NCBI GenBank assembly: GCA_019671005.1
Contig: CM033726.1
Span: forward strand, 4,595,213 to 4,659,212
Direction: 5' to 3'
Origin: Hibiscus mutabilis
Taxonomy: Eukaryota > Streptophyta > Magnoliopsida > Malvales > Malvaceae
DNA length: 64,000 nt
Shown: positions 11,480-23,366 of the stretch, piece after piece
How the letters are laid out: every line of letters begins with the position of its first letter
Position numbering within the stretch: the stretch's first letter is position 1
Translations under genes and position numbers: made by a program
The notes under the pieces: model-generated
Told to the model about the DNA's origin: nothing
What the model saw: only the letters and a program-made list of their open reading frames with translations
The model's database searches: none

Positions 11480-12250
11480 TTGTTCATGTTGCAATAAGTC
11501 TTTGTAGTCTGTAAACTAAAACAGTATGTAGTACAAATTAAGATGTGATTGCTTTAACGTTTAAAGCTTTACTTTGTAAATAGTATACTAGTCCGTTCTA
11601 CAGATTGAAAGTTATTTTATATTTTTGATATTTTTTATTAATAATCTGATTTAACATTTTTTAAAATTTTATAATTTTAATGTAATTTTTTAGTACTTTG
11701 CATCACTTTATATAAAATTATGTATCCGTGCATAAAAGAATACTCATGTGTGGTTTGAATATTGTTGTATTTCGTAAGATTTTGATACTCCAAATACTGA
11801 ACAAAAGAAGGAATAAAAAAGCAATGGTGGTACCCTGGTAAATATCTCATCATACATACAGCTGGATATATGTATGCATCTAATGGCAACTACAGTGGAC
11901 ATATCAGCTAACTTATTAAAAATTCAGAAATATAAAATTTAAGAATGTGAAGTCAAATCATAGGATAGTTTCTAATATTATAATTTGTATATTAGAAAAA
12001 TATTTTAGCACACAGCATGGACATAATAGATTGGAGATAAATTTTATTTGTCATATAATATAAGATTATTATTTAAATTTTAATATTAGAGTTTAAAGTT
12101 AGGATTTTAAAGTTTAGAGTTAGTGTTTAAAGTTTAAGGTTTAAATCTTAAGGTTTGGTTTTGAGTGTATAGGGTTTAGTGCCCTAAAATGATACGTGAT
12201 ATCATTTGAAACCCATTTGTGGAAAGAATTTTTTTACTGGCGGTGCATCA
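11480..12250. other. Intergenic, AT-rich, no gene seen
   Basis: No open frame with recognisable content on either strand. Positions 12060-12185 consist of degenerate TTTAGGG-like words (GTTTAAAGTTAGGATTTTAAAGTTTAGAG and similar), a pattern that recurs elsewhere in the window. Confidence 0.6.
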
Positions 12251-12265
12251 AATATTAACTCTTTG

Positions 12266-13641
12266 AATACTCTTTTTTTAAAAAAACATGTATATTTCAT
12301 TAGGTTTTAAAACCTAGCCGCTCTCTCTCAAATCTTTGTTGCCTGCAACTTTACTTTTTTTTTCCTTTGGTTGGTGGTCGGCACCTAACTTTAGTATTGA
12401 TTATCGACCACCGGGTCTATTATTTTTTCTAGTTTTTTTCTTTTTTTTTTTCATTTTTAATAAGAATCTTTGCCTTTGTGGCACGCATTTCCTCTGTCCT
12501 TGTGACACGTTTTCCTTTGATTTTTTGTGGTTCGTTTCATCTGTTGATGGTTGGTTTTTGTGGCGCTAATCTCTGATTATGGTTCTGTCGGTGGTCTTAG
12601 AAAGATGGATCCCCACTCGGTTGATGGTTGGTTGCCGATGTAATCAGCCCTGGGTAGCGGAGTAATCTGCCTGATAGCTTGGTTTGCTCACTAAGGGTGT
12701 TCATTCTATGGTACCCAAAAAATTGGGTACTCGGTTCTTCCGGGTACTACATATGTCGGCCTGTGTCCCGACCCGCTTTAGCCAAGTACCCGTTATTCGG
12801 GTACCCCTGAAACTCGGATATTCGAAAAATCAAATAACGGGTATCCGGTTCACATTTTTATTTATTTATTTATTAAATTTAAAAGTTTTAAAAATTTACA
12901 TAGTAAACACATAAAATTTAAAAATTTATAATACATAATCCAAAAACAAAAATTAGTGATTTAAAGTTAGTTTTAAGATGAAATATTTAGATATATTTAT
13001 ATATTAAAGTTTATAACAAAAAAGACATTAAAAATATTAATCTCATTTTTTTTTCGAATCTCGATATGGTAATGTAATACATCACTATTTAATCAAAAAA
13101 TATAATTGAATTTTGTAAAACTTAAAAGTACATAATACAAATATAGAAATAATTTAGCGATTTAAATTTAGTTTTAGGTAAAAATATTAAGGAACCTAAA
13201 ATAAAGATATAATTTAAAACTAAAAATAAATATATTAAAAGTATTGGATAGGGTTGGGTACCTGGTTACCAAAAAAATTGGTCCAGACCCGGACTAACTA
13301 CCCAGAAAAAATCTCAGGTCGGGTATTTTTTTTAAAGAATTACTCGGCTTTTAAGGTTTGGGTCGTCGGGTCGGGTTAATCGGGTCAGGTATTTTTGAAC
13401 CCCCTATTGCTCACTACTCATTTTCACCCCGTAAAGCTTCTCGTTTGGATAGAGACAATAAGATTCATGAAGGTTTTTGGATTTTGATATGCTAATCTCG
13501 ATGAAAGTGATGAAAGTGTTTACTTTTCTTTGCACCATTGTAAGAGACTTTTAGTGGATTTGTCCCCTTTTTTCTCTTTTAATACATTGTATTGTATTAT
13601 CTTTCATAATAATTAATAAAAATTAGTCGCCATTGTTCAAA
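12266..13641 (+). mobile_element. Retroposon (LINE 3'-end-like) with 16-bp target duplication, split by a hAT-like insert
   Basis: AAATATTAACTCTTTG at 12250-12265 is repeated as AAATATTAACACTTTG at 13642-13657. The enclosed DNA ends in CGCCATTGTTCAAAAAA preceded by an AATAATTAATAAAAA stretch, resembling the 3' tail of plant non-LTR retrotransposons. A duplication of this length fits target-primed reverse transcription. Without the internal insert (12694-13406) about 660 bp remain. No reverse transcriptase sequence is left, so it would be a strongly 5'-truncated copy. The 77-residue frame at 12336-12569 is T-rich and looks like chance. Confidence 0.5.
12694..13406. mobile_element. hAT-like element made of GGGTACCCG-type words
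   Basis: TTGCTCACTA flanks both sides (12684-12693 and 13407-13416), of which 8 bp would be the hAT-type duplication. The ends are AGGGTGTTCA on the left and TGAACCCCCTA on the right, an imperfect inverted repeat. The interior is made of self-similar words such as GGGTACTCGGTTC, GGGTACCTGGTTACC and GGGTCGGGTTAATCGGG. It has no coding content. Related ends and interiors occur at 33114-33630, 40755-41172 and 50942-51336. Confidence 0.6.
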
Positions 13642-13802
13642 AAATATTAACACTTTGTAAAAAAATAATATCTGATATAAGATTCAAACAGCATCAAATA
13701 TTTTATTATTATTTTTAAATATATATTAAAATAACAATTGACATCATTTCAACATATATAGTAAAATTATTTTTTTCCAACAATATAACTCTTAGCCTTA
13801 AC

Positions 13803-15619
13803 TGTAATAACCCATTTCACCCGGGCCTTAAGCCCACTAACCAAACCTGAAAACCCGTTACCTAAATCAAACCCGGATATTAACCGACCCGACCCGGAAA
13901 CCAAATAAAACCCTAAAACAAAAATACCCTAACCCGAATAACCCTACGCCCGCCACCGTTCCCTGTCGCCGCCGCCTACCTTCCGGCCGCCACTTGCTAT
14001 CGCCGGTAATTACAACCAAAACCCTAAATTCAATCCCTAAATCCCTAAATTTACCATACTAAAATTAATTAAACTCCTACTCAACAACCCTAAACCAATC
14101 TCTACCACCACCATACCCTCACCCATACTTCTGCCACCACCATACCAATTGACCATACCCCTATCTCAGACCCATATCCCCAAAATTCGGGTTCTTCATC
14201 ACCAGATCTGCAACAAGAATTAAAAAAGGATGGAGTTGTTAGTACATTAGATGAGTTTATAAAACCTGAACAAAAAAGGTAATGGGGTTTTTTTTCGAAA
14301 AAAAGGAAACCAGGGCGATTTTTTGAGCAAAAAATCCTGAATTCAAATATTTGTAAAGATCTTCTGGAATTAATAAAAACTTCGAAGGTCTGTGAACTTC
14401 AATCTTAGTTTTAAATCAAAGTTCATATTTTGTTTTCAAATCAAAGTTTTTTAAAAAAGGATTTTGAATCATACCTTCCGGTTGGGGAAGAAAGTTTCCA
14501 CCGCTGCTGCCTCAATCTTCGCGCGAGGCCTCGTCGCCGATGACCACCTCGGCTGTCGCTGTGAAGGCGAGCAACATCAAGGCTGCCATTAGGGTTTGGC
14601 TCAAGAGAAGAGAGGTTAGGGTTGAAAGAGATTAGTTTAGGTTTTGTTTTTTTTAGTTTTAATATGGTTTTGAAAAAAAGCCTATTTTAAAGTTTTAAAT
14701 CGGCAAACAAAAACGACACCGTTTGGTGTCGACCCGGTCCACGCAGTGACCCGACCCGGGGAGGATCCGCATTTCGTTTAATGGGCAACTTACGATCGTG
14801 GTCCCTATACTATTCTATGCATTTTTTCTAGTCATGGGTTAATTATAGTTTTAGTCCTTCTCTTTTATTCCCGCATCTTTTCTAGTCCATTTTTAAATTT
14901 CGCACTGTATTTTACATTATTTTCGATTTGGTCACTATTTTTATTATTATGTTTTTTTAGTCCTGTAATTATGGTTATTTGCCTTTGCATCTCATTATTT
15001 CATCATTATTAATATTATTGTTATTATTATCATATTTAATGTGTTAGATTAATATTTATGTTTGTATGTTTTAGAGTAGTATTTTATTTATGTTAGGTTT
15101 ATTTTTTATGTGTTAGATTAGTATTTTATATTAGTATTTATTTTTATCGCATTGTATTTATTTGTGTTTGCTATGTTTTAAGTTGCATTTCAGATATATT
15201 ATTGTCAATGCGGTGCCCTTTTATTCGAGCGTAAACATGACCAATATCAAGCGTAGTGATGGTGGTTTGTCAGTTTACTCTCGAATAATGAGGTCTTTAA
15301 AATTTACTCGCACTTATAACCAAATTTTAATTTAATCGTCACTTTAATCCAGGAAGTTTAATATTAAAGCGGTAATTATTAAAGTACCAATTTTGGGCAG
15401 TGTGGGGGTGCTAACCCTTCCCCATTCGTAACCGACTCCCAAACCCAACATTTTTAAAATCTTTGGTTTTTATGGTGTTCGGCCTACCCTAGTGGCCGGT
15501 GGCGACTCCATTTTAAATAAAATATAGTTTTTAAAACCCCACAAAAAATATTTTTTAAAATACCAAAAATACCCAAACACCTTAAAACCTCGTTTTTTTA
15601 GCAAAAAATTATCTCTACA
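13803..15619 (+). repeat. 5' LTR of element 2
   Basis: 1817 bp, TGTAATAACC to CTCTACA. Relative to the 3' LTR it lacks about 158 bp near 15000: the 3' LTR keeps 21058-21213, which starts and ends in short TTTCATG/CATGCAT-like words, so the loss looks like slippage between short repeats. The last ~400 bp contain a second copy of the TGGCGACTCC motif (15500-15509), about 120 bp before the true priming site. Confidence 0.93.
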
Positions 15620-15621
15620 GA

Positions 15622-15640
15622 TGGTGACTCCGCTGGGGAC
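15622..15640 (+). other. Primer-binding site of element 2
   Basis: TGGTGACTCCGCTGGGGAC, two bases after the LTR end at 15619. The form GGCGACTCCGCTGGGGAC is typical of Tat/Ogre-lineage elements; here one base is changed (TGGT for TGGC). Confidence 0.85.
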
Positions 15641-17460
15641 ATTATTTGTTTTTCAAAAAAAAAGAGTCAAGCTTTTTCAAATAATTACCGCTTTAGTAAT
15701 ATTAGAAGTTCCAGATTAAAGTGACTATTAAAGTAACATTCGGTTATAATTGCGCGTTTATTTTAACGTATTTAAAATTTGACATATAAACCCGTCCTTT
15801 TTAAGTGGGGGAAAACTCTAATGCTTTCGTGAGGATATCGTTCCTCCGTGTAGGCCTATCAAGTACCTTCGGGGCTCGAGTACCTTATGCTTTCGTAAAG
15901 ATATCGTTCCTTCATGTAGGCATAAGTGAATGGGTCCCCCTGAATTGAACCCGGTTGAAAGGAGCCTATAATGGGTGATGATCGGGGGCCTTGCTACCCT
16001 TAGTAGGGGACAACAAGGACGATTCGGGTACCTCTTAGCACCAAAATTACATGTAGAGAACATATAGAAACCCACCCTTTAGAGCCATGCGGATAACCTA
16101 GGTGTTTTAGAAGGGATGTAAATAGGGTTGTTTTGTTTGTTTATCGTATTTAATTTGCCCTTTTATTTGTTTATTTATTTTATTCGGTACTGACTCAATT
16201 TCTTTTTTGTTTTGCTTTCTTTTTTGCATACATCATTGCATTTACATTACATAAATGTGTTGGTTCAAGTGGTTTGCCTGGTCAGAAAGCTTTTATTATT
16301 TACTTTAATTTATTCATTTAATTATTTTTGTGATCACATCATAATTAAGTATATTCATCTTTGCATTAACTACGTGACATATCATAACATTTTAATTTTT
16401 GCATTCTACTAGCATGAAATGTTGATTCACGACTGATTCTCAATTTGAAAAATTATCATTGGGGGAAAATCTAGCACTCTAGATATCAAGGCAATATTCA
16501 AAGTTGCAAATGAATCACGTGAGTTCGGAAATTGAGCCACGAGAACCATTTTTGAATCAGTACTTTCACATCTAAGACATGCATTTTGCATTTACATGAA
16601 TACATTTTAAAAATTTTAAAGTCGGTCCCCGGGTTACCCCATTCGATACAACAAAGTTGGTCGACCTAGCACCTTACAGAACCTTTTTACAAGAGCCTGA
16701 TCTTGGGGCATGTCCACAAGTACCCTCTACATCTTTTACAAATAATGTGCCTCTAACAAGGCCCTAATTTGGGGGTATTCTTTGCCAAAGTCCAGTTTTC
16801 GTTGCCGAGTCAAACTTTTGCATCCCTGAAATGTCTACATCGACCACAGTCTGCAAAACTTCACCTGATCTAAAAAAATGAGCTGCCATGAACCAACTTA
16901 TGAACCCAACTTAGGGGGAAACAAAATGTGCTCCAGGGTTTCAAATTTGCTGCAAGAATATTCTCGGACAATGGCATAAAACGAACAAAATTTTGGGGCA
17001 TGCTCCCAGATGAAAGCTAATTCAAAGAAAAGTGATTGAACCCATGACAAAATCGGGGCACCGCCACATAAAAAAAACCAAGATCCTGACAGGACCAATG
17101 AGAAGTCAGGGGCATCCCGTTAAGGGCCAGAAAAATCATGTCATATTCATGCATTTAGCTACCTTCATCTTATGTTTTTACATATATCATACATTTAGAT
17201 TAAGTGCATATATCGAACTCACCACGCATTTAGGATAGACACGTGCATTTATGCATAAAATTCATGCATTTTTGCTTGTACATACAAACAGATTCGAAGA
17301 AGAGATTTAACATCCTCAACATGGGGGCAATTACGATGGTCAACCTTAGTCTTTGAGAAGGCTAAGCACACACACAAAAAAGGGGGATGCTGAAATATCT
17401 AAATAAAAGGTATCAGCGGCAAAATCTTTGAACAATTACTGACAAATGTTTTTCCTTTGT
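15641..17460 (+). other. Interior of element 2, non-coding leader
   Basis: The segment 15790-16090 matches, in reverse complement, about 7080-7400 of element 1 (for example CCTTGCTACCCTTAGTAGGG and GAACCCGGTTGAAAGGAGCC), so the leader just inside the priming site is shared between the families. The rest holds no frame with recognisable content. The minus-strand frame at 15818-16075 is chance. Confidence 0.7.
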
Positions 17461-17629
17461 AGGATTTCATTCCTCCGACGATGGTGTGTTGGACGTCAAC
17501 ATTTTCTCGACTTTCACTATTGCCAACCGAAATTCTTTCCAGATCTTACCCTCTGCCGATAGAAGTAGAGTAATTTTTTCCAGACATAGTTTTGCTGTTA
17601 ATAGTAATTCAACATCTTGCAAATCATGC

Positions 17630-18110
17630 CTCAGTCAGTGGTGGTCCGCTAACTTAATGTAGATCTTGCCTCCGTCGGTGGTGTTGCAGATCAAGTTTTC
17701 CATCCAGATCCTATCTCTCTGTCGGTGGTGTTGCAGATCAAGTTTTCAATCCCGATCCTATCTCTCTGTCGGTGGTGTAATGGATCCCATATTTTGCTGA
17801 TCTAGTCTCTCCGTCAATGGTGTAGCAGATCAAACCTATCTAGATCTTGCCTCTGTCGGTGGTGTTGCAGATCAAATTTTCTATCCAGATCCTATCTCTC
17901 TGTTGGTGGTGTAGTGGATCCCATATTTTGCTGATCTAGTCTCTCCGTCAGTGGTGTAGAACATCAAACCTATCTAGATCATGCCTCCGTCGGTGGTGTT
18001 GCAGATCAAATTTTCTATCCAGATCTTATCTCTCCGTCGGTGGTGTAGTGGATCTCATATTTTGCTGGTCTAGTCTCTTCGTCAGTGGTGTATCAGATTA
18101 AATCATATCC
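17630..18110 (+). repeat. Tandem array A of element 2, ~45-bp monomers in trimers of ~134 bp
   Basis: The core GTCGGTGGTGT recurs near 17674, 17721, 17768, 17816, 17855, 17901, 17947, 17989, 18037 and 18080, i.e. every 39-48 bases. Three types of linker alternate (TTGCAGATCAAATTTT, TAGTGGATCCCATATT, TAGCAGATCAAACC), so the pattern repeats every third monomer, about 134 bp. Confidence 0.88.
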
Positions 18111-18439
18111 AGGTCTTGTCTCTTCAACGCTGTTGCAGCTAGACCACACTTTTCCTTATACTTATAGCAAAAAAAAGAAAAAAAAAGAAATTCATGCTCG
18201 TTGTTGTGTAACGACAACGAAGCAAAGACTAAAAATGACACATTTCATCTGGTCTGGCTGGTCATCCCCTCTTGACGTATATCTTTTTTCTTCAGTAGAT
18301 TTTCTTTCTCTTCGGCGCAGGTCCTCTTTCTATACTTGACGGATCTACTTTGTCACTCTTGGGGAAGTAACATTTTTAAAATAGGGGGTTGTCTGTTGGG
18401 GAAGCAAAATGAGTGCAGCTCACTACGTTATTGACGACG

Positions 18440-19590
18440 GTAACACCTAGAGAAGATTTGACCTAGCTGCAACACCGACGAAGAACAAGGCCTACAAAAT
18501 TCGATCCAATTGTAATACTGACGAAGAGGCAGGATCGATAGATGAAAATTCTGATGTTTGATCCAGCTTCAACTCTGACGAAGAGCCAGGATCAAAGGAT
18601 TGAAAGTTTATTTTGATTTTGATTTTCTTTTTCATTTTTCTTCTTCTTCTTTTTAATTTTTCTTCTTTTTTTCTTTTTTCTCTCCTTTTCTTTTGTTGTG
18701 TGTTTTTTTAATTTTTTTTCTTTTTCCTTTTTTTGCTTCTTTTTTAATAAAGATAAATAGCTGAAAGTTAGTAAATTTCGACCAAGCTACAACACTGACG
18801 AGGAGGCATGTTCTAAAGTTAGTAGTGTGGATCCAGCTACGACACCGACGAAGAGGCAGGATCAAGAGTTAGTGAATTTGGTCTAGCTACAACACCGACG
18901 AAGAGGCAAGACCGAAAGTTAATGAATTAGGTTCAGCTACAACACCGACGCAGAGGCAGAACCAAAAGTTAGACTTGACCAAGCTACAACACCGACGAAT
19001 AGGCAAGGTCTGAAGATTTGATCCAGCTACGACTCTGACGAAGAGGCAAGATCAGAAGGTTGTTCTTTTTGTATGATCAAGCTACGACTCTGACAAATAG
19101 GCATGATCAAAATTTGGCAAATCTGGTTCAGCTACAACACCGACGAAGAGGCAGAACCGATGGATAAAAATTCCAATATCTGATCCAGCTACAACCCTGA
19201 CGAAGAGGCAGTATCAGAAAATTGAAAACTTTTTCTTCTTTTTTCATTCATTCATTTTTACTTTTCTCTCTTTTTACATTTTTTTCTTTATTTTTGCTCT
19301 TTTTTCATTTTTTTTCTTTTCATTTTGTTTTTGCTTTGCTTTTTTTATATACAACATTGATAAAACTTGAAAGTTAGTAAGTTTTGACCAAGCTACAACA
19401 CCGACGAAGAGGCATGGTCTAAAGTTAGTAATGTGGATCCAGCTACGACACCGACGAAGAGGCAGAATCTAAAGTTAGTGAATTTGGTCTAGCTACAACA
19501 CCGACGAAGAGGCAAGACCGAAAGTTAGTAAATTAGGTTCAGCTACAACACTGACGAAGAGGCAGAACCGAAAGCTAGATTTGTTGGCTC
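18440..19590 (+). repeat. Tandem array B of element 2, ~48-54-bp units with T/C-rich spacers
   Basis: The phrase AGCTACAACACCGACGAAG followed by AGGCA recurs more than a dozen times at roughly 50-base spacing. Two long pyrimidine tracts (about 18610-18740 and 19220-19350) interrupt it. The blocks after each tract match one another (GAAAGTTAGTAA.TTT, then the same two units), showing a ~600-bp segmental duplication inside the array. A third mini-array, CACCATCAACGGA, follows at about 19595-19710. Confidence 0.88.
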
Positions 19591-19856
19591 TATCCACACC
19601 ATCAACGGATAGATAAGATCGAATTTCAGCATTTGGACTCCACTAGACCATCAACGGAGAAACAAAATTGGATGACATCAATTTGAACACGGTCACACCA
19701 TCAACGGAGGGACATGATCAGATAACACTTAAAAAATTTCTTCTTTTTTTTTAAATTTTTCAAAATTTTCTTTTTCTTTTTCTTTTTTTTTTGACTTTTT
19801 CTATTTTTTCTATTTTTTCTATTTTTTTCTTTTTTGATTTTTTTAAGAGGGGTAGC

Positions 19857-21831
19857 TGTAATAACCCATTTCACCCGGGCCTTAAGCCCACTAACCAAAC
19901 CCGAAAAACAATTACCCGAATCAAACCCAGATATTAACCGACCCGACCCGAAAACCAAATAAAACCCTAAAACAAAATACCCTAACCCGAATAACCCTAC
20001 GCCACCACCGTTCCCTATCGCCGCCGCCTACCTTTCGGCCGCCACTTACTGTCGCCGGCAATTACAACCCAAAACCCTAAATTTAGTCCCTAAAATCCCT
20101 AAATTTACCATCCTAAAATTAATTAAACTCCTACTCAACAACCCTAAACTAATCTCTGCCACCACCATACCCTCACCCATGCTTCTTCCACCACCATACC
20201 AATTGACCATACCCCTATCTCAGGCCCATATCCCCAAAATCTGGATTCTTCATCACCAAATCTGCAACAAGAATTAAAAAAGGATGGAGTTGTTAGTACA
20301 TTAGATGGGTTTATAAAACCCGAACAAAAAAGGTAATGAGGTTTTTTCGAAAAAAAAAAAGGAAATCGGGGTGATTTTTTGAGCAAAAAATCCTGAATTC
20401 AAATATTTGTAAAGATCTTCTGGAATTAATAAAAACTTCGAAGGTCAGTTGAACTTCAATCTTAGTTTAAAATCAAAGTTTATATTTTGTTTTCGAATCA
20501 AAGTTTTAAAAAAATGATTTTGAATCATACCTTCCGGTTGGGGAAGAAAGCTGCCGTCGTTGCTGCCTCAATCTTCGCACGAGGCCTCGTCGCGATGATC
20601 GCCTCGGCTATCGTCGTGAAGGCGAGGAACATCACAGCCACTGTTAGGGTTTGGCTCAAGAGATGAGAGGCTAGGGTTGAAAGAGATTAGTTTTTTTGTT
20701 TTTTTTGTTTTAATTTGGTTTTGAAAAAAAAAGCCTATTTTAAAGTTTTAAACCAGCAATAAAAAATAACATCGTTTGGTGTCTACCCGGTCCACGCGGT
20801 GGCCCAACTCGGGGAGGATCCGCGTTTCGTTTAATGGGTAAATTACGACCGTGATCCTTATACTCTTCCCTGCATTTTTTCTGATCATGGGTTAATTACA
20901 ATTTCAGTCCTTCTCTTTTATTCACGCATCTCTTCTCGTCCTTTTTTTTAATTTTGCACTGCATTTTACATTATTTTCGATTTGGTCACTATTTTTATTA
21001 TTATGTTTTTTCATTCCTTTAATTATGGTTATTTGCCTTTGCATCTCATTATTTCATGCATTTCATGTTTCTGCCCATGCATGTTGTATTTTGTATTATT
21101 TTAGTCCTGTTGTTTGCTACTCGTGCCATGTAATTTAATGTTTGTGCATTTTGGTCCTTAATTTGTTATTTCCATGTTGTTTTATGTATATTAGTATAAA
21201 TCCATGCATCATTATCATCAATATTAATATTATTGTTATTATTATCATATTTGATGTGTTAGATTAATATTTATGTTTGTATGTTTTAGAGTAGTATTTT
21301 ATTGATGTTAGGTTTGTTTTTTATGTGTTAGATTAGTATTTTATATTAGTATTTATTTTTATCGCATTGTATTTATTTGTGTTTGTCATGTTTTAAGTTG
21401 CATTTCAGATATATTATTGTCAATGTGGTGCCCTTTTATTCGAGCATAAACATGATCAATATCAAGCGTAGTGATGGTGGTTTGTCAGTTTACTCTTGAA
21501 TAATGGGGTCTTTAAAATTTACTCGCACTTATAACCAAATTTTAATTTAATCGTCACTTTAATCCGGAAAGTTTAATATTAAAGCGGTAATTATTAAAGT
21601 ACCAATTTTGGGCGGTGTGGGGTGCTAACCCTTCCCCATCCGTAACCGACTTTCCAAACCCGACATTTTTTAAATCTTTAGTTTTTATGGTGTCGGCCTA
21701 CCCTAGTGGCCGGTGGCGACTCCATTTTAAATAAAATACGGTTTTTAAAACCCCATAGAAAATATTTTTTAAAATACTGAAAATATACAAACACCTTAAA
21801 ACCTCATTTTTAGCGAAAAGGATCGCTAACA
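19857..21831 (+). repeat. 3' LTR of element 2
   Basis: 1975 bp, TGTAATAACC to CGCTAACA, followed by the TTAAC duplication. It is the fuller of the two LTRs (see the 158-bp difference). A second TGGCGACTCC motif lies at 21714-21723. Reading frames inside, such as 20144-20386 on the minus strand, are chance. Confidence 0.93.
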
Positions 21832-23083
21832 TTAACAAATGATATTCACTTGCCTATAGGAAGAAATTAGGGGAATATTACCCTTTGGAATGATATTTAG
21901 GAAAATAAAGGTCTTAAATTTTTTTTTGAAACTATGACAAATTGAACTTTGCAGGTGAGAGACGTCACCTGCAAGTGGCATCCTAAGTTTTTTAAATATT
22001 TTTTATCATTAAAGTATAAAGTATATGACAGCTTTGAAGAAAAAATAATAAAAAATAACAGAACATCATCTGCAGGTGGCGTCTTCGCCTCCTTAAATAT
22101 TTTTAAATTTAATCCCTAAAAATCTTATATATCCAACATAGCCCTCATATATATATGCTTAAAAGCATACATGGTACTTGTAGTAAAGAAGTGCGAGAAG
22201 ATATTGGTGAAAAGCAATGGGGTCCTAAGTCGTAACCGAACCAAACTCGTTCGTTTTCAACTATGATTGCCACATAGTACAGAAGTAATCTTCACAGTAG
22301 ATTTTGTTCAACCAAATATTATTACTCAAACATGTTTGGGTATTCGAAATCTGACGCATGTTATTTAAATAGTTGATGTTTGTACCTTAATTTTGTGAGA
22401 CAGCACGAAGTGATAGACACAGTTACAGAACAGGATTAGTAATAAATCAGAGAATCTGGGCTGTAACCCTACTACGATGGTCTTGTCATTTCACCACTTT
22501 ATGCAGTTACCCTGCTGGATTACCTTACTCTTTCTTCTTCTTTTTTTTCCTTTTTTTGACAATAACTTGCTCGTTCTTTTTTATTTTATTGTATTTATCT
22601 TGCAAATACATATTGTCACGTTTTGAAAAAGTGAGGAACATTAATCTCAATAAAATATATAGTCAATAAATATAAGTACGGTGGTTTTGTCAAATATATA
22701 TATATATACAATGAAACCGTACATATTATTATACATATTTTTTTTGAAAAATAAGATAATAAGCCCATGAAAAATAATTAGAGAGATTTTTTACTGTGTA
22801 ATTTTACGTTAAACACTTTAGGAGTGGGCATTCAGGATAAACAATTATGATAATAGTCCATTACAAAAAAGAGATTAATGACTCGTGACAAATATGTCAT
22901 GAGATTAAATAAGACTGTAAGAATATCACGTCTTAAATACTCATTGTTTTCATTTTTTATACTGTTGCTTTGCTGGATTCGTTGTAGATAGATATGCTTT
23001 TAAAAAAAATAGAATGAATAACACACATCATTACATGTTACTGCACATTATTAATTTTAGGTAAATTATATAAATAGCCATCT

Positions 23084-23366
23084 AATTGTAGGGGAGAAAT
23101 TTGGTAAATAATCTAATTTAAAATTAATATTTTGAATATAAAGTATGTTGGAAGAATTTTAAGAATTTATGGCATTTTTTACAGTGTTAGGGGAAAACGT
23201 CTCATGCAGGAGATATTTTTGATTTAAAAAATATTAAAAAAATAGAGAACGCCTCATGCACTATAGAAAATTCCATCGATTCCTAAAATTTCCCCAATAT
23301 ACCATATATTTTAAATATTAATTTTAAGTTAGATTATTTACCTAACAAAACCAACTGTAGGATTCA
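23084..23366. mobile_element. MITE with long inverted ends
   Basis: GGTAAATAATCTAATTTAAA at about 23104 is mirrored by TTTAAGTTAGATTATTTACC at about 23322-23342, and the inverted arms extend outward on both sides for about 45 bases. The middle has no coding content. I could not find a clear target duplication. Confidence 0.5.

Larger units (their letters stand above)
13803..21831 (+). mobile_element. Element 2: complete Tat-like LTR retrotransposon without coding sequence
   Basis: Two long direct repeats start TGTAATAACCCATTTC and end in CA (13803-15619 and 19857-21831). TTAAC flanks the element on both sides (13798-13802 and 21832-21836), a perfect 5-bp target duplication. The priming site TGGTGACTCCGCTGGGGAC lies at 15622-15640 and the polypurine tract AAGAGGGGTAGC ends at 19856. 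The 4.2-kb interior has no gag, protease, reverse transcriptase or integrase that I can recognise; it is filled with tandem arrays and T/C-rich tracts. It is therefore a non-autonomous element mobilised by relatives. Because both ends, both LTRs and the duplication are intact, insertion may be fairly recent, although the LTRs differ at many scattered positions. Confidence 0.93.

Noticed and set aside
18440..19590. Regularly spaced repeats reminiscent of a CRISPR array
   Set aside because: Units are degenerate, spacers are themselves repeats, there are no cas genes, and the DNA is an LTR-retrotransposon interior in a plant genome.
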